Part shown: positions 5,988-14,022 of the stretch, one piece after another
Layout: each line of letters opens with the position of its first letter
Position numbering within the stretch: position 1 is the stretch's first letter
NCBI RefSeq assembly: GCF_029224025.1
Contig: NZ_CP119392.1
Span: 1 to 45,000 of the forward strand
Length of the DNA: 45,000 bases
Reading direction: 5' to 3'
Origin: Rhodanobacter sp. AS-Z3
GTDB taxonomy: Bacteria; Pseudomonadota; Gammaproteobacteria; Xanthomonadales; Rhodanobacteraceae
The notes under the pieces: generated by a model
What the model saw: the letters and a program-made list of their open reading frames with translations, nothing else
Told to the model about the DNA's origin: nothing
Database searches by the model: none
Made by a program: the position numbers and the translations under genes

Positions 5988-6734
5988 TCACCCGCACTTC
6001 GAATACCCACAATTCAAACAAGTCTGGCAGTTATCCATCAACACCAGCGCCTTGGTATTGCACTTGTCACACATCATCGACCCCGGCGGAAAACTCAACG
6101 CCTCACCCGCACCCGCTTCGGTAGCAGCGCCAGCATCGGCAACCTTCTTCGCCGAAGCCGCCTCATACGCCGCCCGCTTCTCCACAATCAACTGCCGCGT
6201 CGCCGCATCCATCTCCGGATCATGGATCATCCCGATGTTCTTCATATGCTGCTCCACCACCGAGCCGATCTCGGCCACGATGCTGGACATGTAAACGCCG
6301 CCGGACTTGAAGTAGCCACCGCGCGGATCGAACACGGCTTTCAGCTCTTCCACCACGAAGGTCACGTCGCCGCCTTTGCGGAACACGGCGGACATCAGGC
6401 GGGTGAGTGCCACGATCCACTGGAAGTGGTCCATGTTTTTCGAGTTGATGAAGATCTCGAACGGGCGGCGCTGTTCGTGTTTGGTGCCGGCGTTGAGCAC
6501 GATGTCGTTGATGGTGACGTACAGCGCGTGTTCGAACAGCGGTGACTTGATCTTGAAGGTGGAGCCGACCAGGGTTTCCGGCCGCTCGACACTTTCGTGC
6601 ATCTGGATGACTTCGGCCTGCTTGGGCTCGGCAGCGCGCGCGTCCTTCGCGGCAGCGGCAGCCGCGTTGGCAACCTTCTCTTCGGAGGTGACCACGTTGT
6701 AGCCGGTGATCTTCTTGTCGATCTTGATTGCCAT
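5988..6734 (-). CDS. nrdJb: Class II ribonucleotide reductase, C-terminal subunit (NrdJb)
   Basis: 248 residues from ATG 6734. It is the second piece of a split adenosylcobalamin-dependent ribonucleotide reductase, as in Pseudomonas NrdJa/NrdJb. The TSCPD-type domain covers roughly residues 60-170 (PFEIFINSKNM, GGYFKSGGVYMSSIVAEIG). The end is Cys-rich: CDKCNTKALVLMDNC followed by CLNCGYSKCG, the tail that in this family ferries reducing power from thioredoxin-like donors to the active-site disulfide and may bind a metal. An Ala-rich linker occupies residues 20-40. It is co-directional with nrdJ, which lies 1 kb upstream beyond the histone-like gene. The ribosome binding site is weak, so translation may depend on read-through from the upstream genes. 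Confidence 0.85.
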   Translation of the reverse strand: MAIKIDKKITGYNVVTSEEKVANAAAAAAKDARAAEPKQAEVIQMHESVERPETLVGSTFKIKSPLFEHALYVTINDIVLNAGTKHEQRRPFEIFINSKNMDHFQWIVALTRLMSAVFRKGGDVTFVVEELKAVFDPRGGYFKSGGVYMSSIVAEIGSVVEQHMKNIGMIHDPEMDAATRQLIVEKRAAYEAASAKKVADAGAATEAGAGEALSFPPGSMMCDKCNTKALVLMDNCQTCLNCGYSKCG

Positions 6735-6859
6735 GGTGTTCGCTTCGTTATTCGGAATGTGGGTACTGGGATGGTGTTGCGGTAGCGCGATGCCGGGATG
6801 GTCACGGCCTGGAACAAGTCATCCGGCCCGGCGCAAGGCCGGACCGGATGCGGTGTTGC

Positions 6860-7657
6860 TTACTTCTTTTTTGCAGCGGCCTTCTTGCCGGCAGCCTTTT
6901 TCACCGGGCGTGCCGATTTGACGATCGCCTTCTTGCTGGCAGTGGACCTCTTTACCGTCTTGGCGACGGCTTTCTTGCTGGCGGACTTTTTGACTGCCGC
7001 CTTCTTGGTTGCGGCCTTCTTGGGGGCCGACTTTTTGCTGCTGACCTTCTTTGCGACCTTGGCGGCGTTCTTCTTCACCACCTTGGCGACTTTCCTGGCG
7101 ACTTTCTTGACCGCTTTCTTGGCACTGGCAACCTTGCCGGCCACCTTCTTCACCGCTTTCTTGACAGCCTTCTTGGCGGCGGCCTTTTTCGGCGCGGCCT
7201 TCTTCCCGGCTTTCTTCGGCGCCGCCTTTTTGGCGGGAGCCTTCTTGGCGACTTTCTTCGGTGCGGCCTTCTTCGCGACTTTCTTGGCGGGCTTCTTCGG
7301 TGCGGCCTTCTTCACCGCTTTCTTGGCAGCCTTCTTCGGCGCAGCCTTTTTCGCTGCTGCCTTCTTGACCGCCTTCTTTGGCGCAGCCTTCTTCGCTGCC
7401 GCTTTCTTCGGCGCAGCCTTCTTGGCGGCTGCCTTCTTCGGAGCCGCCTTCTTGGCTACGGCCTTTTCCGGCGCAGCCTCGCCCACGACGACCGGCTTCG
7501 GTGCGGCCTTCTTGCGCGGTGCCGCCTTCTTCTTCACCACCACCGGTGCAGCCGCAGGAGCCGCGACGGGCACGTCCGGCAGCACGGGAAGGGTGATGGC
7601 CGGTGCTTCGACGGCATCGGGTGTGCTGCTTGCTTCAACTTCGTTATCAATGGACAT
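6860..7657 (-). CDS. Histone H1-like Lys/Ala/Pro-rich DNA-binding protein
   Basis: 265 residues from ATG 7657 (GGAGGGGAAC just upstream); a longer upstream frame lacks a good ribosome binding site. After an acidic N-terminus of about 30 residues and a Pro/Ala stretch, nearly all of the protein is repeats of KKAAPKKAA, AAKKA and KVAKK, the composition of eukaryotic H1 tails and bacterial H1-like proteins such as HctB or AlgR3/AlgP. Such proteins coat or condense DNA non-specifically. There are no cysteines or folded-domain motifs. The DNA is correspondingly repetitive (CTTCTTGGC-type units), so copy-number variation between strains is likely. It sits between the two genes for one enzyme, nrdJ and nrdJb. 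Confidence 0.8.
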   Translation of the reverse strand: MSIDNEVEASSTPDAVEAPAITLPVLPDVPVAAPAAAPVVVKKKAAPRKKAAPKPVVVGEAAPEKAVAKKAAPKKAAAKKAAPKKAAAKKAAPKKAVKKAAAKKAAPKKAAKKAVKKAAPKKPAKKVAKKAAPKKVAKKAPAKKAAPKKAGKKAAPKKAAAKKAVKKAVKKVAGKVASAKKAVKKVARKVAKVVKKNAAKVAKKVSSKKSAPKKAATKKAAVKKSASKKAVAKTVKRSTASKKAIVKSARPVKKAAGKKAAAKKK

Positions 7658-7761
7658 GCTGATGTTCCCCTCCGAATGTAATGTCAGTACGTGTCGCGGC
7701 CTTTCGGGAATCGACGCATCCAGCGGGAACATCCGCACCCGATAAGGGGTGCGTGCGCTAC

Positions 7762-9954
7762 CTAGAACTTGCCGTAATACCCTTCCTTCAAGGCATCGAA
7801 GAGGTTGGCGGCGGAGTGCATCTCGCCGTCGTATTCCACCTGCTCATTGCCTTTCAGTTCGACAACACTACCGTCCTCCAGCTCGAAGCGGTAGAGGGTG
7901 TTTTCAAGATCCGATTCCTTGACCAGCACACCCTGGAACGCGGCGGGGTTGAAGCGGAACGTGGTGCATCCTTTCAGGCCTTGTTTATAGGCGTAGAAGT
8001 AGATGTCCTTGAAGTCTTCGTAGGGATAATCGGTGGGCACATTTGCGGTCTTGGAGATCGACGAGTCGATCCACAATTGCGAGGCGGCCTGGATATCCAC
8101 GTGCTGTTTCGGGCTGATGTCGTCGGCAGCGACGAAGTAGTCGGGCAACTTGTTGCCGGCTTCTTCGGTATACGGCTTGGCATCGGCATTGATCAGCGCG
8201 CGGTAGGCAAGCAGCTCGAAGCTGAGCACTTCGACCTTTTCCTTGGACTTCTTGCCTTCGCGAATGATGTTGCGCGAGTAGCTGTGCGCGAAGCTGGGCT
8301 CGATGCCGTTGCTGGCGTTGTTGGCCAGGCTCAGGCTGATGGTGCCGGTGGGCGCGATCGAGGTGTGGTGGGTGAAGCGCGCGCCGGTTTCGGCGAGCTG
8401 CTCAACCAGTTCCGGCGCCACCGTGGCAATGCGCTGCATGTAGCGGCTGTATTTGGCGTGCAGCACGCGACCGGGGATGCTGTCGCCGATCTTGTAGCCG
8501 TCTTTGGCCATTTCCGGACGCTTGCGCAGCATGTCGCCGGTGACGGTGAAGTCACGCAGCAGCACCGGTGCGGCACCCTTTTCTTTCGCCAGTTCCAGCG
8601 CCACTTCCCAGCCAGCCACGGCCATTTCGCGCGAGACTTCTTCGGTGAAGGCGACCGCTTCGGCACTGCCGTAGCTGTGCTTGAGCATGGTCACGGTGGA
8701 ACCCAGGCCGAGGAAGCCCATGCCGTGGCGACGCTTGCCCATGATCTCGTTGCGCTGCTGTTCCAGCGGCAGGCCATTGATCTCGACCACGTTGTCGAGC
8801 ATGCGGGTGAATACCTTCACCACTTCGCGGTATTCGTTCCAGTCGAAGCTGGCCTTGGGACCGAACGGATCACGCACGAACTTGGTCAGGTTGACCGAGC
8901 CGAGCAGGCACGAGCCGTACGGCGGCAGCGGCTGTTCGCCGCAGGGGTTGGTCGCGCGGATGTGTTCGCACCACCAGTTGTTGTTCATCTCGTTGACCTT
9001 GTCGATCAGGATGAAACCCGGCTCGGCATAGTCATAGGTGGACACCATGATCATGTCCCACAGATGCCGTGCACGAATGTGGCTGTAGATCTTGCAGGCG
9101 ACCAGGCCGTCTTCGCGATCGACATAGTTTTCGTGGGTCGGCCATTCGCGCCAGATCACCTGGCTCGGATCGTTGACGTCGATCTCGTGCTTTTCCTTGA
9201 CGTGTACCGGGAACACCATCGGCCAGTCCTGGTCGTTTTCAACCGCGTCCATGAAGCCGTCGGTGATCAGCAGACTCAGGTTGAACTGGCGCAGGCGGCC
9301 GTCTTCGCGTTTGGCGCGGATGAATTCCTTGGCGTCCGGATGGCTGATGTCGAAGGTGCCCATCTGCGCACCGCGACGGCCACCGGCAGAAGACACGGTG
9401 AAGCACATCTTGTCGTAGATATCCATGAACGACAGCGGGCCGGACGTATACGCACCGGCGCCGGAGACATACGCGTTGCGCGGACGCAGGGTGGAAAATT
9501 CGTAGCCGATGCCGCAACCGGCCTTCAGCGTCAGGCCCGCTTCGTGGACCTTCTCCAGAATGTCATCCATCGAATCGTGGATGGTGCCGGAGACGGTGCA
9601 GTTGATCGTGCTGGTGGCCGGCTTGTGCGCCAGCGCGCCGGCGTTGGAGGTGATGCGGCCGGCGGGGATCGCACCGCGGCGCAGCGCCCACAGAAATCTT
9701 TCGTACCAGTGGGCGCGCAGCTCCTCGGTGGTTTCCACGTCGGACAGCGCGCGCGCCACGCGCTGGTAGGTCTCATCGATGGTGGCATCGACCGGCTCGC
9801 CAGCCTTGTTCTTCAGGCGGTACTTCTTGTCCCAGATGTCTTGCGACGCCGGCTGCAGCGGAATCTCCACGACGGCATCCCGGCTGGTCGCCGGAATCAT
9901 GTTGGGGTTCGCACTGGTTGCTGAACTACTCGCTGGCGCACGGACTGTGCTCAT
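7762..9954 (-). CDS. nrdJ: Adenosylcobalamin-dependent ribonucleotide reductase, large subunit (NrdJ/NrdJa)
   Basis: 730 residues from ATG 9954; a GGA and an AGAGAGG lie upstream, while the ATG at 10017 has none. It reduces ribonucleoside diphosphates to deoxyribonucleotides with a B12-derived radical, without oxygen being needed. Motifs fit the class: NCTVSGT with redox Cys 119, the radical-site loop NPCGEQPL with N336, C338 and E340, and GSCLLGSVNL with C349 as the likely redox partner of C119. The C-terminal tail that carries shuttle cysteines is absent here and supplied by nrdJb. The product ends in a TSCPD-free stretch (LKEGYYGKF). A likely NrdR box lies about 210 bp upstream of the start. 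No cobalamin riboswitch was recognised. Confidence 0.93.
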   Translation of the reverse strand: MSTVRAPASSSATSANPNMIPATSRDAVVEIPLQPASQDIWDKKYRLKNKAGEPVDATIDETYQRVARALSDVETTEELRAHWYERFLWALRRGAIPAGRITSNAGALAHKPATSTINCTVSGTIHDSMDDILEKVHEAGLTLKAGCGIGYEFSTLRPRNAYVSGAGAYTSGPLSFMDIYDKMCFTVSSAGGRRGAQMGTFDISHPDAKEFIRAKREDGRLRQFNLSLLITDGFMDAVENDQDWPMVFPVHVKEKHEIDVNDPSQVIWREWPTHENYVDREDGLVACKIYSHIRARHLWDMIMVSTYDYAEPGFILIDKVNEMNNNWWCEHIRATNPCGEQPLPPYGSCLLGSVNLTKFVRDPFGPKASFDWNEYREVVKVFTRMLDNVVEINGLPLEQQRNEIMGKRRHGMGFLGLGSTVTMLKHSYGSAEAVAFTEEVSREMAVAGWEVALELAKEKGAAPVLLRDFTVTGDMLRKRPEMAKDGYKIGDSIPGRVLHAKYSRYMQRIATVAPELVEQLAETGARFTHHTSIAPTGTISLSLANNASNGIEPSFAHSYSRNIIREGKKSKEKVEVLSFELLAYRALINADAKPYTEEAGNKLPDYFVAADDISPKQHVDIQAASQLWIDSSISKTANVPTDYPYEDFKDIYFYAYKQGLKGCTTFRFNPAAFQGVLVKESDLENTLYRFELEDGSVVELKGNEQVEYDGEMHSAANLFDALKEGYYGKF

Positions 9955-10135
9955 CGTTTCCAAGACCTCTCTCGCTGCGGCCCGACGGCCTGCGTGGTTT
10001 TTATATTGATGCGGCAAGGCCGCGCGCGACTGTTACGACGACACTTCCAGGCCAGTGAGGATTGCCCTCCAGCCAGCTGTGCCAACGGTTTACGACAACA
10101 ACGACTCCCCCTCAAGAGTGCGGTGCCCGACACCA

Positions 10136-10177
10136 GCACTTGTTTGAGTGCCAGCTATCGAACACAAGATGTTGTGG
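10136..10177 (-). promoter_or_regulatory. Putative NrdR operator upstream of nrdJ
   Basis: On the minus strand CCACAACATCTTGTGT (10162-10177) matches the NrdR box consensus acaCwAtATaTwGtgt at 13 of 16 positions. A weaker palindrome, GCACTCAAACAAGTGC (10136-10151), lies 26 bp downstream centre to centre. NrdR normally binds two boxes about 31 bp apart, so the second site is doubtful. NrdR represses ribonucleotide reductase genes when dATP is high. Confidence 0.5.
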
Positions 10178-10247
10178 TTGTTACCGAAGGGGGAAGTTAA
10201 CCCCGACGTCGCTGGAAGTAAAGTCCCATGACAACTATTGGCACGAT

Positions 10248-10275
10248 GGAACCGTCGCGGCGCGGTTCGGTCGAA
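10248..10275 (+). promoter_or_regulatory. Putative sigma-E-type promoter of degQ
   Basis: GGAACCG at 10248-10254, a 16-base spacer, then TCGAA at 10271-10275, close to the GGAACTT-N16-TCnAA pattern of envelope-stress sigma factors. It lies 34 bp before the start of the periplasmic protease, a typical sigma-E target. The -35 has two mismatches, so this is tentative. Confidence 0.3.
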
Positions 10276-10309
10276 GCACTGCCACTATCGACATGCCCAA
10301 GGAGGCCCC

Positions 10310-11725
10310 ATGCAGTTTTCATCTTCACGTCTGGCACGCTGGCTCGGCCCGGCGCTGACCACACTGGTCTTGCTGGTGGCCGTATCCAGCGGCCACGCGG
10401 CCACCCTGCCCGCCGCGATCGACGGCCAGCCGATGCCGTCGCTGGCACCGATGCTGACCCGGGTGACCCCGGCCGTGGTGAACATTTCCACCACCACGCG
10501 GGTGCCGGTGCGCGATGCGTATTTCGATGACCCGATGATGCGCCGCTTCTTCGGCCTGCCCAGCACGCCGCGCCAGCGGGTCGAGCAAAGCCTGGGCTCG
10601 GGTGTGATCGTGGATGCGGCGAAGGGTTACATCCTGACCAATAACCATGTGGTCGGCGGCGCCGACGCGATCAGCGTGACACTGCAGGACGGCCGCACAT
10701 TCAAGGGCAAGCTGATCGGCAGCGACCCGGCCACCGACGTGGCGGTGGTGCAGATTCCGGCACAGAAGCTGCAGGCGCTGCCACTGGCCGATTCCTCGCG
10801 CCTGCAGGTGGGCGACTACGTGGTGGCGGTGGGCGACCCGTTCGGGCTGGGCCAGACGGTGACCGCCGGCATCGTCTCGGCGCTGGGTCGCTCCGGGCTG
10901 GGCCAGAACACGCCGGGCCAGAACGATGGTGGCAACGGCGGCTACCAGAATTTCATCCAGACCGATGCCTCGATCAACCCCGGCAACTCCGGCGGCGCAC
11001 TGGTCAATTTGCGCGGTGAACTGGTCGGCATCAACACGATGATTTTCTCGCCCTCGGGCGGCAATGTCGGCATCGGCTTTGCGATACCCACCAGCATCAC
11101 CGGCGAAGTGATGGCGCAGTTGCTGGCGCACGGCAAGGTACAGCGCGGCAGCCTGGGTGTGCAGACCCAGGCGATCACCCCGCGCATTGCCCAGTTGTTG
11201 CAATTGAAAGACAGCAACGGCGTGGTGGTGACCCAGGTACGCGACGGCTCGGCGGCCGAACGGGCCGGCCTGCAGGCCGGCGACGTGCTGACCACGCTGA
11301 ACGGCAAACCGCTGCACAGCGTGCAGGAATTGAACAACGCCGAAGGCTTGCTGCCGCTGGGCAGCACACTGCGACTGGGCGTGCTGCGCGAGGGCAAGCT
11401 CAGTGAAGTCAACGCCACGCTCACCGCCGAGAAGCGCGCCAGCGTCGACGGCAGCCAGCTCGATCCACGCTTGAGCGGCGTGCAGTTCAGCGAGCTCAGC
11501 CAGGATCAGCGCAACCAGGGCTGGTACGGCGTGGCGGTAAGTTCGGTGCAGCCGGACAGTCGCGCCGCGCGCGCCGGTCTTGCCAGCGATGACGTGGTGA
11601 TCGGCGTGGGCAACCAGCGCATCACCAGCCTGCATGTGTTGCGCGGGCTGGCCGGCGTGAAGCCGCGCCAGTTGGTGCTGGTGGTGGCCAATGGTGAGGG
11701 CACGCGCTACGTCGTAATCGACTGA
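10310..11725 (+). CDS. degQ: Do/DegQ-type periplasmic serine protease
   Basis: 471 residues from ATG 10310, with AAGGAGG 5 bases before it. The signal peptide covers residues 1-30 (VSSGHA-A). The trypsin-like domain has His 113 (NNHVV), Asp 143 (ATDVAVV) and Ser 227 (INPGNSGGAL). Two PDZ domains follow at about 290-365 (GSLGVQTQAITP, AERAGLQAGDVL) and 400-470 (AARAGLASDDVV). The loop between the first strand and the protease core is short (YFDDPMMRRFFG), which favours DegQ over DegP. These proteases degrade or refold misfolded envelope proteins as cage-like oligomers. It is divergent from nrdJ and monocistronic, followed by a hairpin near 11758. Confidence 0.88.
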   Translation: MQFSSSRLARWLGPALTTLVLLVAVSSGHAATLPAAIDGQPMPSLAPMLTRVTPAVVNISTTTRVPVRDAYFDDPMMRRFFGLPSTPRQRVEQSLGSGVIVDAAKGYILTNNHVVGGADAISVTLQDGRTFKGKLIGSDPATDVAVVQIPAQKLQALPLADSSRLQVGDYVVAVGDPFGLGQTVTAGIVSALGRSGLGQNTPGQNDGGNGGYQNFIQTDASINPGNSGGALVNLRGELVGINTMIFSPSGGNVGIGFAIPTSITGEVMAQLLAHGKVQRGSLGVQTQAITPRIAQLLQLKDSNGVVVTQVRDGSAAERAGLQAGDVLTTLNGKPLHSVQELNNAEGLLPLGSTLRLGVLREGKLSEVNATLTAEKRASVDGSQLDPRLSGVQFSELSQDQRNQGWYGVAVSSVQPDSRAARAGLASDDVVIGVGNQRITSLHVLRGLAGVKPRQLVLVVANGEGTRYVVID

Positions 11726-11757
11726 GCCGCACAGCGCGTCAATCGGGCAAAAGCGTG

Positions 11758-11775
11758 GCCGGGATCGCTCCCGGC
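11758..11775. terminator. Possible terminator hairpin after degQ
   Basis: A perfect 7-bp stem with TCGC loop (GCCGGGA / TCCCGGC) lies 33 bp after the degQ stop. No T-run follows on either strand, so it may be only an RNA 3'-end stabiliser. Nothing else is recognised between 11726 and 11949. Confidence 0.3.
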
Positions 11776-11949
11776 GCGTGTTCCGGCGCACAGGCCGGGC
11801 GACTGCTTGTGCGCAAACGCATGAAAGTGCTTGATGTTTGCTAGCCGGGCCGATGAAATACTCGCCCTGCTTCAGCCTGCATGCGCCCGCAAGGCGCCAT
11901 ACTCGGTCCATCAAGCATCCACATCATCATGCCGGGGTTCTCCATCACC

Positions 11950-13227
11950 ATGCCTGTTCGTTTTCTACGCCTGTTGTCCATCGCCCTGATAGGCGCCTGC
12001 CTCGCCACCCCTGCCCTTGCCAAAACTCACCACAAGGCGAAAGCGAAGGCGGCGACCCCAGCCAAGAGCAGCCTGATCTGGCGCGGCGACGTGGCGACGG
12101 CCAATGGCGTGGTCGATGAAGTCGCCAAGGCATGGGAGAAGACCGGCCACGGCCGCATCGAGCTGCAGCCGTTCAACACCGCCTCGGGTATCGACGCGGT
12201 GGCCAGCGGCACCGCCGACCTTGCCGGCAGCGCGCGCCCGGCCGACGACACCGCGCAGAATGCGCGCCTCACCTTCACCCCGGTGGCGTGGGACGGGCTG
12301 GTGCTGATCACGCAGTCGTCGAACCCGGTCAGCGGCCTCACGCTGAAGCAGGTGCATGACATCTATTACGGCAAGATCCACAACTGGAGCGAAGTCGGCG
12401 GTCGCGATGCACCGATCGATGTGTATGCGGTGGCCAGCCCCGGCGACGGCGTGGAATACAGCCTGCGCACGCTGCTGTTCGGGCGTGGCAACCAGCCGGT
12501 GGCGGCGCCGCGGTTGTACGTGAACACGCGCAAGCTGGAAGAAGGCATTGCACTGAACCCGAATGGTTTCGGCGTGGCCACGCTCGCCGGCATCAGCGGC
12601 AACTCGCAGTTGAAGGCCATTCCGATCAACGGCAAGTCGGCCACTGTCGCCAACATCGCCGACGGCAGCTACCCGTTGTTCATTCCGCTCTACCTGGTGA
12701 CCAACCCCAGCAGCCCGAAGGCGACCCAGGCGCAGGCCTTCGTCGACTTCGTGCAGAGCGAGCCGGGCAAGGCGGCGCTGCGCAAGCATGCAGTGTTGCC
12801 GTATCAGGACGGTGCCGCACTGACCGCGCTGGACGATACCCGACGCAGCGACATTCTGGCCGCACTGGGCGTGCGCATGCCGCACGGCACGCCGGTATCG
12901 GCACCGGGCGCTACCTATGCGGCGCGCGCCGCGGTGGCACCGACCTCCGGCGATACCGTGGCCGCGCGGATGGCGATGGAGAAGCGTCGCAACGATGAAC
13001 AGCAGAACGCGCGCCTGAGCAAAATCCAGGGCAGTGCCACGCCCGCGCCGAGCGTCGCACCCACCACCACCGCACAGGCGGACACCCGTTACACGGTCGT
13101 CAAGGGTGACACGCTGTCGACGATTGCCAAGCGACACTCGGTTGAAGTGAGCCAGTTGCGCGAGTGGAATCACCTGAAGAACGACCAGATCAAACTGGGC
13201 CAGGTGCTGATCGTCAGCGGTCAATGA
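11950..13227 (+). CDS. PstS-like substrate-binding domain fused to LysM
   Basis: 425 residues from ATG 11950; an ATG 21 bases upstream is possible, and neither has a strong ribosome binding site. The signal peptide is MPVRFLRLLSIALIGACLAT up to PALA. Residues ~40-290 form a phosphate-binding-protein-like periplasmic domain (SLIWRGDVATANGVVDE, TASGIDAVASGTADLAGSAR, VHDIYYGKIHNWSEVGG, the last being the family's YxGxIxxW segment). A low-complexity linker follows, then a LysM domain at about 380-423 (YTVVKGDTLSTIAKRHSVEV to LIVSG), which binds peptidoglycan. No pstC/A/B genes adjoin it. The fusion would tether a ligand-binding domain to the cell wall rather than to a transporter. The stop overlaps the next start by four bases (ATGA). 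Confidence 0.75.
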   Translation: MPVRFLRLLSIALIGACLATPALAKTHHKAKAKAATPAKSSLIWRGDVATANGVVDEVAKAWEKTGHGRIELQPFNTASGIDAVASGTADLAGSARPADDTAQNARLTFTPVAWDGLVLITQSSNPVSGLTLKQVHDIYYGKIHNWSEVGGRDAPIDVYAVASPGDGVEYSLRTLLFGRGNQPVAAPRLYVNTRKLEEGIALNPNGFGVATLAGISGNSQLKAIPINGKSATVANIADGSYPLFIPLYLVTNPSSPKATQAQAFVDFVQSEPGKAALRKHAVLPYQDGAALTALDDTRRSDILAALGVRMPHGTPVSAPGATYAARAAVAPTSGDTVAARMAMEKRRNDEQQNARLSKIQGSATPAPSVAPTTTAQADTRYTVVKGDTLSTIAKRHSVEVSQLREWNHLKNDQIKLGQVLIVSGQ

Positions 13228-13940
13228 GTGCGGGCATGGTGCCGATCCTCGCGCTGACACTGGACCTGGACGACACCTTGTGGCCGGTGCTGCCGGCGCT
13301 GGAACACGCCGACCAGGCAGTCGACGCATGGCTGCAACAACATCATCCCGATGTGGCGCAGGCGTGGCCGATCACCGCGATGCGCGAGTTGCGCGCGCGG
13401 GTGGCCAGCGAGCGGCTGGACCTGGCGCATGACTTCACCACCCAGCGCCAGCTCACCCTGCAACATGCGTTTGCCAGCTGCGGCGTGGACGATGCGCCGA
13501 TCGAGGTGCTGTGGGAAATCTACTTTGCCGCGCGTAATCGGGTGGAGTTGTATCCGGACAGCCTGCCGGCACTGCAGCGGATCACGGCGCGCTGGCCGCT
13601 GGCCAGCCTGACCAATGGCAATGCCGACCTTGGGCGGATCGGGCTGGACGCGCATTTCGTCCATCACATCTGCGCGCGTGACAGCGGCATCGCCAAGCCG
13701 GACCCACGCATCTTCCTGAGCGCGGCCGAACGGCTTGGCGTGCTGCCGCAACAGATCCTGCACGTTGGTGACGATCCGCTGATGGACATGGCCGGCGCGC
13801 GCGATGCCGGACTGCGTACCGCGTGGATCAATCGCGACGGTATCGCCTGGCCTGACGCGCTGGGCGCAGCACCCGAGCTGGACCTGCGCGACATGACGGC
13901 ATTGGCGGACTGGCTGGAAGCACAGCATCCACACGGGTAG
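13224..13940 (+). CDS. HAD-superfamily phosphatase (YigB-like)
   Basis: 238 residues from ATG 13224, overlapping the previous stop by four bases, which implies translational coupling. HAD motif I is LTLDLDDTLWP (nucleophile Asp 14, acid Asp 16), motif II SLTNGN, motif III a lysine in GIAKPDPRIF, and motif IV HVGDDPLMDMAGA. The helical cap lies at about residues 20-110. This layout is that of subfamily IA phosphatases such as YigB, which dephosphorylates a riboflavin precursor and FMN. The substrate cannot be told from sequence. No signal peptide, so cytoplasmic. Confidence 0.85.
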   Translation: MSAGMVPILALTLDLDDTLWPVLPALEHADQAVDAWLQQHHPDVAQAWPITAMRELRARVASERLDLAHDFTTQRQLTLQHAFASCGVDDAPIEVLWEIYFAARNRVELYPDSLPALQRITARWPLASLTNGNADLGRIGLDAHFVHHICARDSGIAKPDPRIFLSAAERLGVLPQQILHVGDDPLMDMAGARDAGLRTAWINRDGIAWPDALGAAPELDLRDMTALADWLEAQHPHG

Positions 13941-14022
13941 GCAAGTAAGCTCGATTACGCGCATCATTGGGGTTTTGTCGAGTTCGGCAGCTACACGGCC
14001 GACATACGTTGAAGGACCTTGC

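Noticed and set aside
6728..7745. Hydrophobic, Leu/Phe/Ala-rich frames on the plus strand over the histone-like gene
   Set aside because: They are the complement of AAG/GCC-rich Lys/Ala codons and only mimic membrane proteins.
7681..9924. Long open frame antisense to nrdJ
   Set aside because: High-GC codon bias on the nrdJ strand leaves the other strand open; the product is His/Gln/Arg-rich with no domain, while nrdJ is clearly recognisable.
10241..10262. Sigma-54 promoter at TTGGCACG
   Set aside because: The -24 element looks right, but the expected -12 TTGC at the fixed spacing is missing.
10018..10309. Cobalamin riboswitch before nrdJ
   Set aside because: A B12-dependent enzyme made this likely, but I could not find the conserved B12-box or the core stems; only an NrdR-like site is supported.
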